A stretch of DNA of 22,025 nt from Paludibacteraceae bacterium (GCA_017965125.1 JAGCQO010000279.1:1-22025); one strand, 5' to 3'; positions 1-8,962 are shown, counted from the first letter of the stretch. Program-made: numbers and translations. Notes: a model not told the origin generated them from the letters alone.

Positions 1-150
1 CCAATCGAGAAGATTGACGACGTCGAGGTCGGCAAGTCATACCACTTCGGCGAGCCTGGTCCTGTCTGCACAAAGCTGTACCACCACTTGCGTGGCATCC
101 AGTACGGCGACGAGCCTGATGTTCACGGATGGGTTACTATCGTGGAGTAG
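1..150 (+). CDS. ilvE: Branched-chain amino acid aminotransferase, C-terminal end only
   Basis: The first frame is open from base 1 to a TAG stop at 148-150 and gives the last 49 residues of a protein that begins left of the window. The tail contains GEPGPVCTKLYHHLRGIQYG and then a GW near the end. This matches the C-terminus of class IV PLP-dependent branched-chain aminotransferases, where a GPVT-KLY-L-GIQYG segment precedes a terminal GW. The enzyme transfers the amino group between glutamate and leucine, isoleucine or valine in the cytoplasm, the last step of their synthesis. No catalytic residue lies in this fragment, so the call rests on the tail alone. The gene is followed by two terminator hairpins and faces the minus-strand trpB convergently. 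Confidence 0.8.
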   Translation, partial: PIEKIDDVEVGKSYHFGEPGPVCTKLYHHLRGIQYGDEPDVHGWVTIVE

Positions 151-173
151 TAATTAAACCAAATTGGATATGA

Positions 174-209
174 AGACTGGGAAGTTCTGACTTTCCAGTC
201 TTTTTTTTT
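174..209 (+). terminator. Intrinsic terminator of the ilvE gene
   Basis: A 10-bp stem with one mismatch (AGACTGGGAA, 174-183, with TTTCCAGTCT, 192-201) closes an 8-base loop and runs straight into nine or more T residues up to 209. It lies 24 bases past the ilvE stop, as expected for a rho-independent terminator on the plus strand. Confidence 0.85.
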
Positions 210-230
210 GTAGGTGGGAAGGGAAAACAA

Positions 231-266
231 ACGAGGGCTGAAACTTTCATTTCAGCCCTCGTTTTT
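231..266. terminator. Bidirectional terminator between convergent ilvE and trpB
   Basis: A perfect 13-bp stem (ACGAGGGCTGAAA at 231-243, its complement at 250-262) has a 6-base loop. It is followed by T residues on the plus strand and by a TTGTTTT tract on the minus strand. It sits 18 bases beyond the minus-strand trpB stop, so it most likely ends that transcript and gives a second stop for ilvE readthrough. Confidence 0.85.
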
Positions 267-283
267 ATGAATGGAAAAGCGAA

Positions 284-1648
284 TTACTTCACTTCGTCCA
301 GGTCCTTTGTATTTTCGTACACGTCATCTTGCGAGAATTCGTAGTTGTGGAGTTTTCCGCTGAGATACATGTCGTAGGCAGTCATGTCGATAAGTCCGTG
401 TCCACTGAGGTTGAACAGGATGACCTTTGACTCGCCGCTTTCCTTGCATTTGTTTGCCTCGTTCACGGCTGCTGCTATGGCGTGGCATGACTCAGGGGCA
501 GGGATTATGCCTTCGGTCTGCGCGAACAGCATTCCTGCCTCGAATGATTCCAGCTGCTTGATGTCAACTGCGCTCATGAGTCCGTCCTTGAGCAACTGCG
601 AAACGATGGTTCCGGCTCCATGGTAACGAAGTCCGCCGGCGTGGATGTTTGCTGGCATGAACTTGTGTCCCAGAGTGTACATAGGCAGCAGCGGAGTGTA
701 ACCAGCCACGTCGCCGAAGTCGTAACGGAACACTCCGTGAGTCAACTTAGGGCATGACGCAGGCTCAGCCGCGATGAATTTTGTGTTCTTGCCGTCGAGT
801 ATGTTGTGGCGTAGGAATGGGAATGCCAATCCGCCGAAGTTGGAACCGCCGCCGAAGCATGCGATAACAACGTCTGGATATTCGCCTGCCATTTCCATCT
901 GCTTCTCAGCCTCAAGACCGATGATGGTCTGGTGGAGAGTCACGTGGTTGAGCACAGAACCGAGTGTGTAGCGGCAGTTAGGAGTTTTCATGGCTGTCTC
1001 CACTGCCTCGGAAATCGCTGTGCCGAGTGAGCCGCTGTTTTCTGGGTCTTTGGCCAGGATAGCGCGTCCGCACTCAGTGACGTCTGATGGCGAAGGATAA
1101 ACTGTCGCTCCGAATGTCTGCATCATCGACTTGCGATATGGCTTCTGAAGGAACGAGATTTTCACTTGGAAGACCTTTGCCTCGATGTCGAACACCTTTG
1201 CCGCATACGACAATGCTGTTCCCCACTGACCGGCGCCTGTCTCTGTCGTCACGTGCGTGATGCCTTCTTTCTTGCAGTAATAAGCCTGTGGCAGAGCCGA
1301 GTTCAACTTGTGTGAGCCGACAGGGCTAACGCTCTCGTTCTTGAAGTATATGTGCGCAGGTGTGCCAAGCGCCTTCTCAAGTCCGTAAGCGCGCACGAGA
1401 GGCGTGCTTCTGTAGCTTTTGTAACGGTCGAGAACCTCCTCTGGTATGTCGATCCACGCGTCTGTCTGGTTCAGCTCCTGTTTAGAAACTTCCGAACAGA
1501 AGATGTGTGACAAGTCATCAACAGAAAGAGGCTGCTTGTTCTGTGGATTAATTGGCAGCATAGGCTTGTTTTTCATGTCAGCCTGTATGTTGTACCATTT
1601 TGTCGGTATCTGCTCTTCTGTAAGAATAAAACGCTTTTGTTTGCTCAT
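284..1648 (-). CDS. trpB: Tryptophan synthase beta chain, TrpB2 type
   Basis: This 454-residue PLP enzyme condenses indole with L-serine to give L-tryptophan. The PLP lysine is in GSHKLN (K114), the catalytic glutamate in TETGAGQWG (E136), the phosphate-binding loop is CFGGGSN (264-270), and NLSGHG (413-418) carries the serine expected to contact the pyridine nitrogen. The length and the long N-terminal extension before the PLP lysine fit the TrpB2 subgroup; classical TrpB1 is about 400 residues. TrpB2 proteins often occur without TrpA, and no trpA or other trp gene is present here, so it may salvage free indole. It follows guaA by 42 bases on the same strand and ends at a strong hairpin. The alternative of a related PLP lyase is unlikely given the motif set. 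Confidence 0.93.
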   Translation of the reverse strand: MSKQKRFILTEEQIPTKWYNIQADMKNKPMLPINPQNKQPLSVDDLSHIFCSEVSKQELNQTDAWIDIPEEVLDRYKSYRSTPLVRAYGLEKALGTPAHIYFKNESVSPVGSHKLNSALPQAYYCKKEGITHVTTETGAGQWGTALSYAAKVFDIEAKVFQVKISFLQKPYRKSMMQTFGATVYPSPSDVTECGRAILAKDPENSGSLGTAISEAVETAMKTPNCRYTLGSVLNHVTLHQTIIGLEAEKQMEMAGEYPDVVIACFGGGSNFGGLAFPFLRHNILDGKNTKFIAAEPASCPKLTHGVFRYDFGDVAGYTPLLPMYTLGHKFMPANIHAGGLRYHGAGTIVSQLLKDGLMSAVDIKQLESFEAGMLFAQTEGIIPAPESCHAIAAAVNEANKCKESGESKVILFNLSGHGLIDMTAYDMYLSGKLHNYEFSQDDVYENTKDLDEVK

Positions 1649-1690
1649 TTTTATTTCGTGTATGTTGTTTCTTATTTTGTTTTATATCTC

Positions 1691-3214
1691 TTATTCCCAC
1701 TCGATAGTTGCTGGTGGCTTTGAAGATATGTCGTAAACAACTCTGTTGACTCCCTTCACCTTGTTTATAATCTCGTTTGAGACCTTGGCGAGGAATTCGT
1801 ATGGAAGATGAGCCCAGTCGGCAGTCAGGGCGTCAGCCGATGTCACTGCACGAAGAGCGACTGTGTTCTCGTATGTTCTCTCGTCACCCATTACGCCTAC
1901 TGATCTGATAGGCAGAAGGATTGTACCAGCTTGCCAGACTTTGTCGTAAAGTCCGTTCTCCTTGAGGCCGCGGATGTAGATGTCGTCTGCCTCTTGGAGT
2001 ATGCGAACCTTCTCTGGTGTTATGTCGCCGAGGATACGGATTCCGAGTCCAGGTCCAGGGAAAGGGTGTCTGTTTATCAGGTTTTCTGGCATTCCGAGCT
2101 CTCTACCGACTCTTCTCACCTCATCCTTGAACAATAATCTCAGAGGCTCCACAAGCTGCAGCTTCATGTCTTTAGGCAGTCCGCCGACGTTGTGGTGGCT
2201 CTTTATTGTCATTCCGGTTATGCTCAATGATTCTATTACGTCAGGATAGATTGTTCCTTGGCCTAACCATTTCACATCTTCTATCTTTTTGGCTTCTTCA
2301 TTTAAGATGTCGATAAATCCCTTGCCGATTATCTTTCTCTTCTTCTCTGGGTCTGTAACACCTTTCAGTTCGCTGTAGAATTTTTCCTTTGCATCTATGC
2401 CTTTTACATTAAGTCCGAGCACTTCATAGTCTCTCAGCACGTCTTCAAACTCATTCTTTCTCAGCAATCCGTTGTTTACAAATACGCATGTCAGCTTGTC
2501 TCCTATGGCTTTATTCAGTAATACCGCTGTTACTGAAGAGTCCACACCGCCTGACAGTGCCAGCACAACCTTGTCATTACCAAGCTTCTCTTTCAGCTTT
2601 CCTACCGTTTCCTCTATGAATGATGCAGAGTTCCAGTCTCTTTGGCATCCGCAGATGCTCAAGAAGTTGTCGAGAATCTGGTTTCCGCACTCAGAGTGGA
2701 ATACTTCTGGGTGGAACTGCACAGCCCAAGTCTGCTCGCCTTTGATGCGGTATGATGCGATGGCTACGCTCTCTGTGCTGGCGATTATCTCGCCGTTCTG
2801 AGGCAGTTTTGTGATGGTGTCTCCGTGCGACATCCATACCTGTGCGCCTTTCTCGATGCCCTTGAGCAGAGGGTCTTCGTTGTTCACCATTTGAAGGTTG
2901 GCACGTCCGTATTCACGTGTGTTAGCTGGCTCCACGGCACCTCCGTTGCTGTATGCTATGAACTGCGCTCCGTAGCAAATGCCCAGCAAAGGATACTTGT
3001 TCTTGATGTTGCTGAGGTCTGTCTTGAAGCCGTTCTCGTCGTGAACAGAGAATGGTGAGCCTGAAAGAATCACGCCTTTTACTCCTTCCTCGTTTCCGAA
3101 TGGGAATTTGTTGTAAGGCAGAATCTCGCAGTAAGTGTTCAAATCGCGGATTCTTCGTGCGATAAGCTGCGTTGTCTGTGAACCGAAGTCCAGTATGATA
3201 ATTTTCTCTCGCAT
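1691..3214 (-). CDS. guaA: GMP synthase (glutamine-hydrolysing)
   Basis: This 507-residue protein amidates XMP to GMP using ATP and glutamine, the final step of guanine nucleotide synthesis in the cytoplasm. The N-terminal class I glutaminase domain shows the nucleophile in GICYGAQ (C80) and its partners in QFHPE (H168, E170). The ATP pyrophosphatase domain starts with the PP-loop SGGVDSS (221-227). The C-terminal dimerisation domain ends with the family-typical [11 protein letters not shown]. Length and domain order are normal and every key residue is present. The start lies 27 bases after the outer-membrane protein gene, so it is probably read through from upstream; I see no TAnnTTTG box in that gap. 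trpB follows by 42 bases. Confidence 0.97.
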   Translation of the reverse strand: MREKIIILDFGSQTTQLIARRIRDLNTYCEILPYNKFPFGNEEGVKGVILSGSPFSVHDENGFKTDLSNIKNKYPLLGICYGAQFIAYSNGGAVEPANTREYGRANLQMVNNEDPLLKGIEKGAQVWMSHGDTITKLPQNGEIIASTESVAIASYRIKGEQTWAVQFHPEVFHSECGNQILDNFLSICGCQRDWNSASFIEETVGKLKEKLGNDKVVLALSGGVDSSVTAVLLNKAIGDKLTCVFVNNGLLRKNEFEDVLRDYEVLGLNVKGIDAKEKFYSELKGVTDPEKKRKIIGKGFIDILNEEAKKIEDVKWLGQGTIYPDVIESLSITGMTIKSHHNVGGLPKDMKLQLVEPLRLLFKDEVRRVGRELGMPENLINRHPFPGPGLGIRILGDITPEKVRILQEADDIYIRGLKENGLYDKVWQAGTILLPIRSVGVMGDERTYENTVALRAVTSADALTADWAHLPYEFLAKVSNEIINKVKGVNRVVYDISSKPPATIEWE

Positions 3215-3241
3215 GGTAAATATATTATATGAATTATGATT

Positions 3242-4966
3242 TTAGAATGAATATGTCAGTCCTATCAAGCCGTTTATTCCGTTCACTTCGTAGCAGTACC
3301 ATTGCTCGTAGTGGCGGTGCAGTATGTTGTTCAGCTTCAGGAACAGACCCAGTTTGCTGTTGTAGTTGTAGTAAAAGCCCAAGTTCAGGTCGTAGATCGG
3401 CGACAGTTTTCTTGTCGTGCCGTCAACTCTCAGCGCCTCTCTGCCTGTCGCAATGTAGAGGTTCAGGTCGGCAGCCATGTGCTTGCCCATTTTCAGCATT
3501 GTGGCGAAGTTGAACTCGAAGTTCGGCATGTTGTATGCTTTCATGCCGTCTTTCTCCAAGTCGGCAAACCATTTGTGGTATTTCGCCGACAGCAGGAAGT
3601 TCAGGATGTTGTTGTAGTCGTATGTTGTCCTGAAGTTGGCTGTGAACACGTTTGCGTCCGTATATATAGGCGTAAACACGTTGGATGCGAAATTGCCTGT
3701 AGGGAGGCTTGCCGAGTCGCTTACGAGGAAGAACTGGTCTTTTATCATTCTGTACTCTACAGAAAGGTCAGTAAGCAAGTTGTACAATATCTTTATCTTG
3801 AAACCGGCTTTGAGGTCAAGCGGCGTCCAAGTGTTCTTGACTTTCTCGTTCAGGTTTATGTAATGGCACAATTCAACGATGTCGCTCATCGAGTTTGTGT
3901 TGTAGTCGCCTTGCAAGCCGGCATAGAAGAACAATGTGTTTTTCACGATTGTCAAGTTGCCTATTACGTCAGCTGTTGGCGCGAATGCTCTTCCTGATGT
4001 CGAGATGTTCAGATTCACTCCCAATTTCAAGTCCCATCTTTCTCTCATGAACTGGTAGTATGGGTTGAAGTTCAGGTATGTGAATCCGTCCTCTTTGCCG
4101 TATAGCTTGTTAAGGTTGTTGTCTCCGAACACGTAGTTCTGCATGTTGAATCCCACTCCCCAGTTGTCGCTATTGACCGACCTCTTGTAGAGCGCTTGGG
4201 TTGTGATTCTGTGCTGTGTCAATCCCTCGTCAGGCATGAATCCGTCGTAAGCTATACTTGCCGAAAGGCTGTTCACAAGGTCGTTGTCGGGATATGACTT
4301 GTATCCGACAGCCACGTTCCATGTGTGTATTCCCATGTTGCCGTCGAAGAAGTCTTTTCCTTTTATTTGGCCGTTCTTCGTTGTGTAGATGGAATCCTTG
4401 CTCAGCTTGTTCTCGCCGTAGTAATTGAATCCTCTGTAAGAGTAGCCAGCGTCGGCAAACAGCTTTCCTTCCTTGAAAAAGCGGTTGAAGTTAACAGAAG
4501 CGTCGCTCTTGTGGTGCATGTTTCCGTCGTGTCCGTCGAATACGCCTTTGTGGTTCACGTTAAGTCCGAGGCCGTATTTTGGCTTTTGTATTATAGGCAG
4601 CACCAAGTCTCCGAGCGTTCCGATGTAGTTGCCGAATCCCAATCTCAAAAATCCGTTCTTATCCTGGTTGTTCTCCGGAATTTTCAGTCTTGCGGCATCG
4701 AGCTGTCTGACTTTGTACTCGGGGTCGAGCGCAACAGAGTAGTCCGAGTATTTCACCTCTGTCGGTTTCAGTACGGGTTCTTTTATAGAAGGCAGGTCGT
4801 TAATCTTTCCTGCGTCCTTTATCGAAGGGGTGTATTCTTTCTCTATTGTGATGTCCTTTTTGATTATGGCGCTATCGTTTTGCGCAGTCGCCATTGTCAG
4901 TGATGTAGCTGCGAGTGCGCATGTGAAAAAGAATTTATATGTCAGTTGGTGCTTCATTTTCTTCAC
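3242..4966 (-). CDS. Outer-membrane beta-barrel protein (TonB-receptor-like, no plug)
   Basis: The 574-residue product begins with a signal peptide (charged MKKMKHQ, a hydrophobic run, cleavage near ATAQ at about residue 29). Residues 40-95 contain Lys/Pro/Ile-rich segments such as EKEYTPSIKDAGKIND. From about residue 105 to the end the sequence alternates polar and aromatic/hydrophobic residues, with repeated GLGLN-, GFGNY- and YNYN-type strands, and ends in GLIGLTYSF. The aromatic C-terminus suits insertion as an outer-membrane barrel. No TonB box or plug domain is recognised, so a 'TonB-dependent receptor' label would rest on the barrel alone. It starts 21 bases after the TPR gene and is probably its functional partner. 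Ligand unknown. Methionine 4 is an alternative start. Confidence 0.75.
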   Translation of the reverse strand: MKKMKHQLTYKFFFTCALAATSLTMATAQNDSAIIKKDITIEKEYTPSIKDAGKINDLPSIKEPVLKPTEVKYSDYSVALDPEYKVRQLDAARLKIPENNQDKNGFLRLGFGNYIGTLGDLVLPIIQKPKYGLGLNVNHKGVFDGHDGNMHHKSDASVNFNRFFKEGKLFADAGYSYRGFNYYGENKLSKDSIYTTKNGQIKGKDFFDGNMGIHTWNVAVGYKSYPDNDLVNSLSASIAYDGFMPDEGLTQHRITTQALYKRSVNSDNWGVGFNMQNYVFGDNNLNKLYGKEDGFTYLNFNPYYQFMRERWDLKLGVNLNISTSGRAFAPTADVIGNLTIVKNTLFFYAGLQGDYNTNSMSDIVELCHYINLNEKVKNTWTPLDLKAGFKIKILYNLLTDLSVEYRMIKDQFFLVSDSASLPTGNFASNVFTPIYTDANVFTANFRTTYDYNNILNFLLSAKYHKWFADLEKDGMKAYNMPNFEFNFATMLKMGKHMAADLNLYIATGREALRVDGTTRKLSPIYDLNLGFYYNYNSKLGLFLKLNNILHRHYEQWYCYEVNGINGLIGLTYSF

Positions 4967-4987
4967 TTTGATTTTTTAGAAGATTGT

Positions 4988-7900
4988 TTATTCAATATTC
5001 TCTTTCTCTCTTTCCTCAATCTTGTCAAGACGCTCTTTTATGAGATCCTGAATAGAGTCTTCTTTCTTATAGTTGTTTTGCAGACTGAGCAGATATTGCT
5101 TGGCCTGGAAATCGTCGCCTCTCTTTATGTAAATGTCGGAAAGCAGTATGAACGCTCTTGCCAACCAGTACTGGTGCGGTGTTCCCTTCGAGATGAAGTC
5201 TGTCACTTCGTCCTCAGCTTTCTTGTCATTGCCCTTTATGAAGTATGTGTTGGCAAGTTCATATTTCGACTCGGCTCCGGCTTCGGTTTTTGTGTTCTTG
5301 GCCAGAATCTGCAGGTGAGGCAGCGCCTTGTCGTATTCGTCGGTTTGCAGATAAGCCTTTGAGATATAAAGTCTTGCCTCGCTTTCTGTCTCCGCGTTTG
5401 TTTTCTTGTCGTTTATTATCTTGTTGGCAATGTCGATTGTTGTTTGTGCGTCGCTTATCAAGTAGCTGCATCTGAGCACTCCCAGCTTGGCTGCAGTTAT
5501 GTTGTCTGGTTCCTGAGCCTCTTTCTCCAGTCTCTTGAATGCTTCAAGCGACGACTCGTAGTCCTGCTTGTCGTATGCTATCTGCGCCTTTCTTGCCAAT
5601 ACGGTTTCCATGTGCTGGTTTCCGTACATGTTGGACAGTTCGTCGTAGATGTTGTAGGCGTCGTCATTTCTGCCGTTTGAGAAATAGCAGTCTGCCAAGT
5701 AGAATTTCGAGTTTATGCAGTTCGGACTGTTGGAGTCGTTGCAGAACTTCCTGTTGTAGTCCTCGATTGCTTTTATGGCGTTTGTTGTGTCGCCCTTCAT
5801 GTAGAGCCTTTCAGCTGCAAGATATGTGAGCGAATCTTCTCTTGAAGCGTTTGTCACAACAACCTGCGAGCCGATCGACCTTGTGTAGTCGAAGTACGTT
5901 GCCACGTCGTTGCGCTCCACGTAGATTTGCTCCATGCTCTCAAGCGCGGTCTTTGTCTCCACGCTGTTTGGGTAGCGTGCGACAACCTGCTTGTATGCGT
6001 TTATCGCCTCGTCGTTGTTTCCTTGGTTGTAATATATCATGCCGATCTCGAGCGATGCTCTCTTGGCAAGCTGAGATTCAGGATATTTGCTTATGAGTGT
6101 CTTGTATGTCTCGATTGCTTTGTTTGGCTTGTCGCTCAGCACGTAGGCTCTACCCAGCTCGTAGTACGAGTCATCGATGTATTCTGAAGAAGGGTAGTGG
6201 CTTATCAAGCCCTCAAGTCCTTTTATCTTGCTGCTGTAGTTCTTTCTCAGACCTTGCACGTAAGCTCTCTGGAATGTCGCGTAGTCAGCCTTGTTGCCGC
6301 CGTTCTCCATACTCTTGGTGTAGTATCTTTCTGCGTTCACGAGGTCTCTTGTCGAGTAGTAGCAGTCGCCGAGTCGGTCGAAGGCGTCTGTGTATGTTGA
6401 TACGCTCTTGTCGGTCTCGTTTTCAGTGTACTTGACAAAGTAGGTTGCTGCCTCTTTGTAGTTCTTTTCCTCAAAGAATGTGTAGCCGATGTTGTAGTTC
6501 GCCAAGTTGTAGTTCGCGAAGTCTTTTGCGCCCTTTTTCTTGAAGAAATCCATGAAGTCTTTTCGTGCGTTGGTGTATTTCTTCAGGCGGTATTGTGCCT
6601 CGCCTCTCCAGTAAAGCACTTGCGCTACATCGAAATTAGACGTTCCTGTGAGTTGTGATTGGTTGAAAAGCTCAATCGCCTCCGCATAGTCCTCTTTCAC
6701 AAACTCTTCAGTACCCATCTGGAAAAGAAGATAGGCTTTGGTGTTCGTCATCTCAGGCGACAGAACCGAAAGTTTGCTGAGCGACTCGTTAGCCGCAGCG
6801 TAGTTGTTGCTCGACATATAGACATACACCATTCTCTCGTATATGTCATCTCTGTATTTTGAGTTCTTGAACGTCGCCAGGAATCCTTCAAACGCCTTTA
6901 TTGACTCGCCGAATGGAGTCGTAGTCTCGTATGTTGACAGTGCGTAGTTGTATGCCGCCTCTTCCTTCACCTTCAGGTCGAAGTCCATGTTCGACGCCGT
7001 CTGGTACGCCATTCTTGCGTTGTTCTTCTGGTCTATTCTTGAATAGCAGTTTCCAAGGTGCAGATATGCGTTTTGGCTCAAAGTGTCTTTTTCTGTAGTG
7101 ACTTTCTTCAGCTTCTTTATTGCATTGTTATAGTCCTCGGTTTTGTAATACGACATTCCCAGGATATACATGTCGTTTCTGACCACCTTTTTGCTTCTCT
7201 TCTCGTACTCGGTCATCGCCGAGATTGTCTTCTTGTAATCCTCTTTCTGGTAAGCACATTCACCCAGAATCCTGTATATCTCGGCGTCGTTGGCATTATT
7301 TGACTTTCTTGCGAGTATCTTCTCGCAGTAAGGCATCAGCTTGTCGTAATCTTTGTTCTTGTAGTATATCTGTGCTATGTAGTAAGGCACAAAGTCTTTG
7401 TACTCCTCTTGGTCTTCTATTGCGAGGAATCCGCTCAAAGCCTCGTTGTAGTTGCCTAATGCGTAGTCGCAATATGAATAGAAGTAACAAGCTGAGTTCT
7501 TGTACTTTGATGTTCCGTTTTTCAGGTTGTGGAATTCTCCTTTGGCTTGCTTGTATTCGTCTTTTTGCATGTAGCAGTAGCCTTGGTTGAATCTCAGCAG
7601 GTCTTTCTCGTCTTTCTGCAACCTTCTTATCTTCACTTTGTCATACTCGTCCATTGCCAGGTTGTATTGCTTGTTTTCAAAAGCGATATTTCCCATCATG
7701 AAGTGGCACTGGTCAAGGTATGGAGTGTAAGGATACTCCTTTATGTAGTTGCTCAGAAGCGTTGCCGCATGCTCCTTTTTCATTTTGTAAGCGTTGCATG
7801 CTTGGTAATAGTGAGCCTCCTGCACGAGATCAACGTCTGCGTATTTTTCTCTCTTTGCGAGGAACTTCTCTATGTATTGCTCCGAGATAGGGTATTTCTG

Positions 7901-8020
7901 TTGTATGTAAAGCTCGCGTCCGTCGTAGAAATCACGGTCAGGATTCGCGTATGTGTAGGTTTCTTGTGCTATGGCATAAACACCAATCGCAAATGTCAGT
8001 AGAGTTGCAAAATATTTCAT
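4988..8020 (-). CDS. Large periplasmic tetratricopeptide repeat protein
   Basis: The 1010-residue product has a short signal peptide (MKYFATLLTFAIGVYAIA, cleavage before Q19) and no later membrane segment, so it should be periplasmic or membrane-peripheral. Almost the whole mature chain is TPR-like helix pairs. Recurrent signatures include LGNCYSRIDQKNNARMAYQT, LGDCYYSTRDLVNAERYY, LGRAYVLSDKPNKAIETYK and IGMIYYNQGNNDEAINAYKQ. In each, a small-residue A helix is followed by a Tyr/Ala-rich B helix and a Pro between repeats (YPESQLAKRA, YPNSVETKTA). TPR arrays bind protein partners, and the natural candidate is the barrel protein encoded 21 bases downstream. A -7 box lies 50 bases upstream of the start, so this gene probably opens the block that continues into guaA and trpB. 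The exact role is not known to me. Confidence 0.88.
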   Translation of the reverse strand: MKYFATLLTFAIGVYAIAQETYTYANPDRDFYDGRELYIQQKYPISEQYIEKFLAKREKYADVDLVQEAHYYQACNAYKMKKEHAATLLSNYIKEYPYTPYLDQCHFMMGNIAFENKQYNLAMDEYDKVKIRRLQKDEKDLLRFNQGYCYMQKDEYKQAKGEFHNLKNGTSKYKNSACYFYSYCDYALGNYNEALSGFLAIEDQEEYKDFVPYYIAQIYYKNKDYDKLMPYCEKILARKSNNANDAEIYRILGECAYQKEDYKKTISAMTEYEKRSKKVVRNDMYILGMSYYKTEDYNNAIKKLKKVTTEKDTLSQNAYLHLGNCYSRIDQKNNARMAYQTASNMDFDLKVKEEAAYNYALSTYETTTPFGESIKAFEGFLATFKNSKYRDDIYERMVYVYMSSNNYAAANESLSKLSVLSPEMTNTKAYLLFQMGTEEFVKEDYAEAIELFNQSQLTGTSNFDVAQVLYWRGEAQYRLKKYTNARKDFMDFFKKKGAKDFANYNLANYNIGYTFFEEKNYKEAATYFVKYTENETDKSVSTYTDAFDRLGDCYYSTRDLVNAERYYTKSMENGGNKADYATFQRAYVQGLRKNYSSKIKGLEGLISHYPSSEYIDDSYYELGRAYVLSDKPNKAIETYKTLISKYPESQLAKRASLEIGMIYYNQGNNDEAINAYKQVVARYPNSVETKTALESMEQIYVERNDVATYFDYTRSIGSQVVVTNASREDSLTYLAAERLYMKGDTTNAIKAIEDYNRKFCNDSNSPNCINSKFYLADCYFSNGRNDDAYNIYDELSNMYGNQHMETVLARKAQIAYDKQDYESSLEAFKRLEKEAQEPDNITAAKLGVLRCSYLISDAQTTIDIANKIINDKKTNAETESEARLYISKAYLQTDEYDKALPHLQILAKNTKTEAGAESKYELANTYFIKGNDKKAEDEVTDFISKGTPHQYWLARAFILLSDIYIKRGDDFQAKQYLLSLQNNYKKEDSIQDLIKERLDKIEEREKENIE

Positions 8021-8069
8021 TTCCTTATATTACAAGCATGCGTAATGCTTCTATTAGTGCATTAAAATG

Positions 8070-8077
8070 CAAAAATA
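8070..8077 (-). promoter_or_regulatory. Bacteroidota-type -7 box upstream of the TPR gene
   Basis: Read on the minus strand this is TATTTTTG, an exact match to TAnnTTTG. It predicts transcription starting near 8065 and a leader of about 45 bases before the ATG at 8020. No clear -33 TTTG lies 19-21 bases upstream, so support is partial. The leader also contains an inverted TAATGC/GCATTA pair. Confidence 0.5.
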
Positions 8078-8082
8078 ACTCT

Positions 8083-8619
8083 TTATTTCTGCATTTCTGC
8101 ACCATTTTTGATAATTCTAATGGCATTTTTTATAGAATCAAGTCCAAAGTCTTCTTCATTTAAGTCGTTAACGTTCATATACTTTGCGTCTTTAACATCG
8201 TCTTGTGGATTTATTCTTGTCGCCTCACAGGCTTCGCAACTGAAAATCAAGTCTAATGTCCTGACATTCATGTCGCTGAACCTGTAAATATTGGGCATCG
8301 AGAACTCAAATTTTATGTTCTTGACTTCGATGTTAAGCTCTTCTTTTATTTCTCTCCTTAATGCTTCTTCTGCTGTTTCGGCGAACTCGACAAAACCTCC
8401 AGGAAGATCCAATTTCCCTTTCTTGGGCTCTATGCCTCTTGTTGTCACGAGAATTTCATTCCTCTCGTTTCTTATGATGCCAGCGACGGCTGCGGCGGCG
8501 TTCTGATAATAGACGAAAGAGCAGTCTAAGCATTTTTTCGACCTGCTGTCATTTTCTACGAATTTGTCACTTCCGCATTTCGGACAGTGCTTGAATATGT
8601 TGAGCGGATGTTCTGTCAT
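8083..8619 (-). CDS. NUDIX hydrolase with N-terminal zinc ribbon
   Basis: This is a 178-residue cytoplasmic protein. Residues 10-35 form a zinc ribbon with two CxxC knuckles (C12/C15 and C30/C33), and the NUDIX domain follows from about residue 40. The NUDIX box runs from G75 to I97 and fits GX5EX7REUXEEXGU: E81, R89-E90 and E93-E94 are all in place, with asparagine instead of the usual glycine at 96. These enzymes hydrolyse nucleoside diphosphates linked to another group; the zinc ribbon is shared with NADH pyrophosphatase-type members, but the substrate cannot be read from the sequence. The gene stands between the TPR gene (63 bases beyond its stop) and a divergent small membrane-protein gene. 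Confidence 0.9.
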   Translation of the reverse strand: MTEHPLNIFKHCPKCGSDKFVENDSRSKKCLDCSFVYYQNAAAAVAGIIRNERNEILVTTRGIEPKKGKLDLPGGFVEFAETAEEALRREIKEELNIEVKNIKFEFSMPNIYRFSDMNVRTLDLIFSCEACEATRINPQDDVKDAKYMNVNDLNEEDFGLDSIKNAIRIIKNGAEMQK

Positions 8620-8674
8620 TTGTTACCTAAGTCTATTTTTTTCTTCATACGATGGTATTTTATCTCTTTTTCTT

Positions 8675-8682
8675 TACATTTG
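8675..8682 (+). promoter_or_regulatory. Bacteroidota-type -7 box for the 57-residue protein
   Basis: TACATTTG matches TAnnTTTG exactly and lies 36 bases before the ATG at 8719, predicting a leader of about 30 bases. The -33 region is not a clear TTTG. The box supports the small ORF downstream being a real transcription unit. Confidence 0.55.
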
Positions 8683-8718
8683 TAACATAAAATCAACAGA
8701 ATAAAAATACTCGTAGTA

Positions 8719-8892
8719 ATGAATAATCAATTAATTAAGGCTTTGGGGCCAATAGTTGTGATAATCGGAGTTATTGTCTTATCTCTTTATCATTTTACAG
8801 TGTTGCCACAGGAAAACTCAGTGCTTGTTTGCGGTGGCGCGTTATTGGTCTTGGGCGTAGCCCTTTATGTCATTTTGACTAAAAGAAATTAG
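8719..8892 (+). CDS. Small two-helix membrane protein, 57 residues
   Basis: ATG at 8719 to TAG at 8890-8892. The product begins MNNQLIKALG and has two hydrophobic helices, at about residues 11-26 and 35-54, joined by a short polar turn (FTVLPQENS) and ending in basic TKRN. It is not assigned to any family I recognise. Three signs favour a real gene: an exact -7 box at a suitable distance upstream, a GAAA-loop terminator 23 bases after the stop, and a composition that is strictly membrane-like rather than random. It is divergent from the NUDIX gene and convergent with the exb cluster. A cytoplasmic-membrane accessory role is an inference from topology only. Confidence 0.7.
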   Translation: MNNQLIKALGPIVVIIGVIVLSLYHFTVLPQENSVLVCGGALLVLGVALYVILTKRN

Positions 8893-8914
8893 GACTGATT
8901 TTTTTTCAAAGCAT

Positions 8915-8946
8915 AAAAAAGAACAGATGAAAATCTGTTCTTTTTT
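8915..8946 (+). terminator. Intrinsic terminator of the 57-residue gene
   Basis: A perfect stem (AAAAAAGAACAGAT at 8915-8928 with its complement at 8933-8946) carries a GAAA tetraloop and ends in six T residues. It lies just beyond the stop codon at 8892. The A-tract on the other arm would also give a T-tract on the minus strand. Confidence 0.85.
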
Positions 8947-8962
8947 ATTTTGTGCTTGACAT

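Noticed and set aside
3302-3997. Plus-strand 231-codon frame opposite the barrel gene
   Set aside because: Val/Gln/Cys-rich translation typical of the antisense of an outer-membrane protein gene; the minus-strand gene has a signal peptide and clear barrel features.
5259-5471. Dense cluster of short frames on both strands within the TPR gene
   Set aside because: They are shadows of a repeat-rich coding sequence with consistent third-position bias in the TPR frame.
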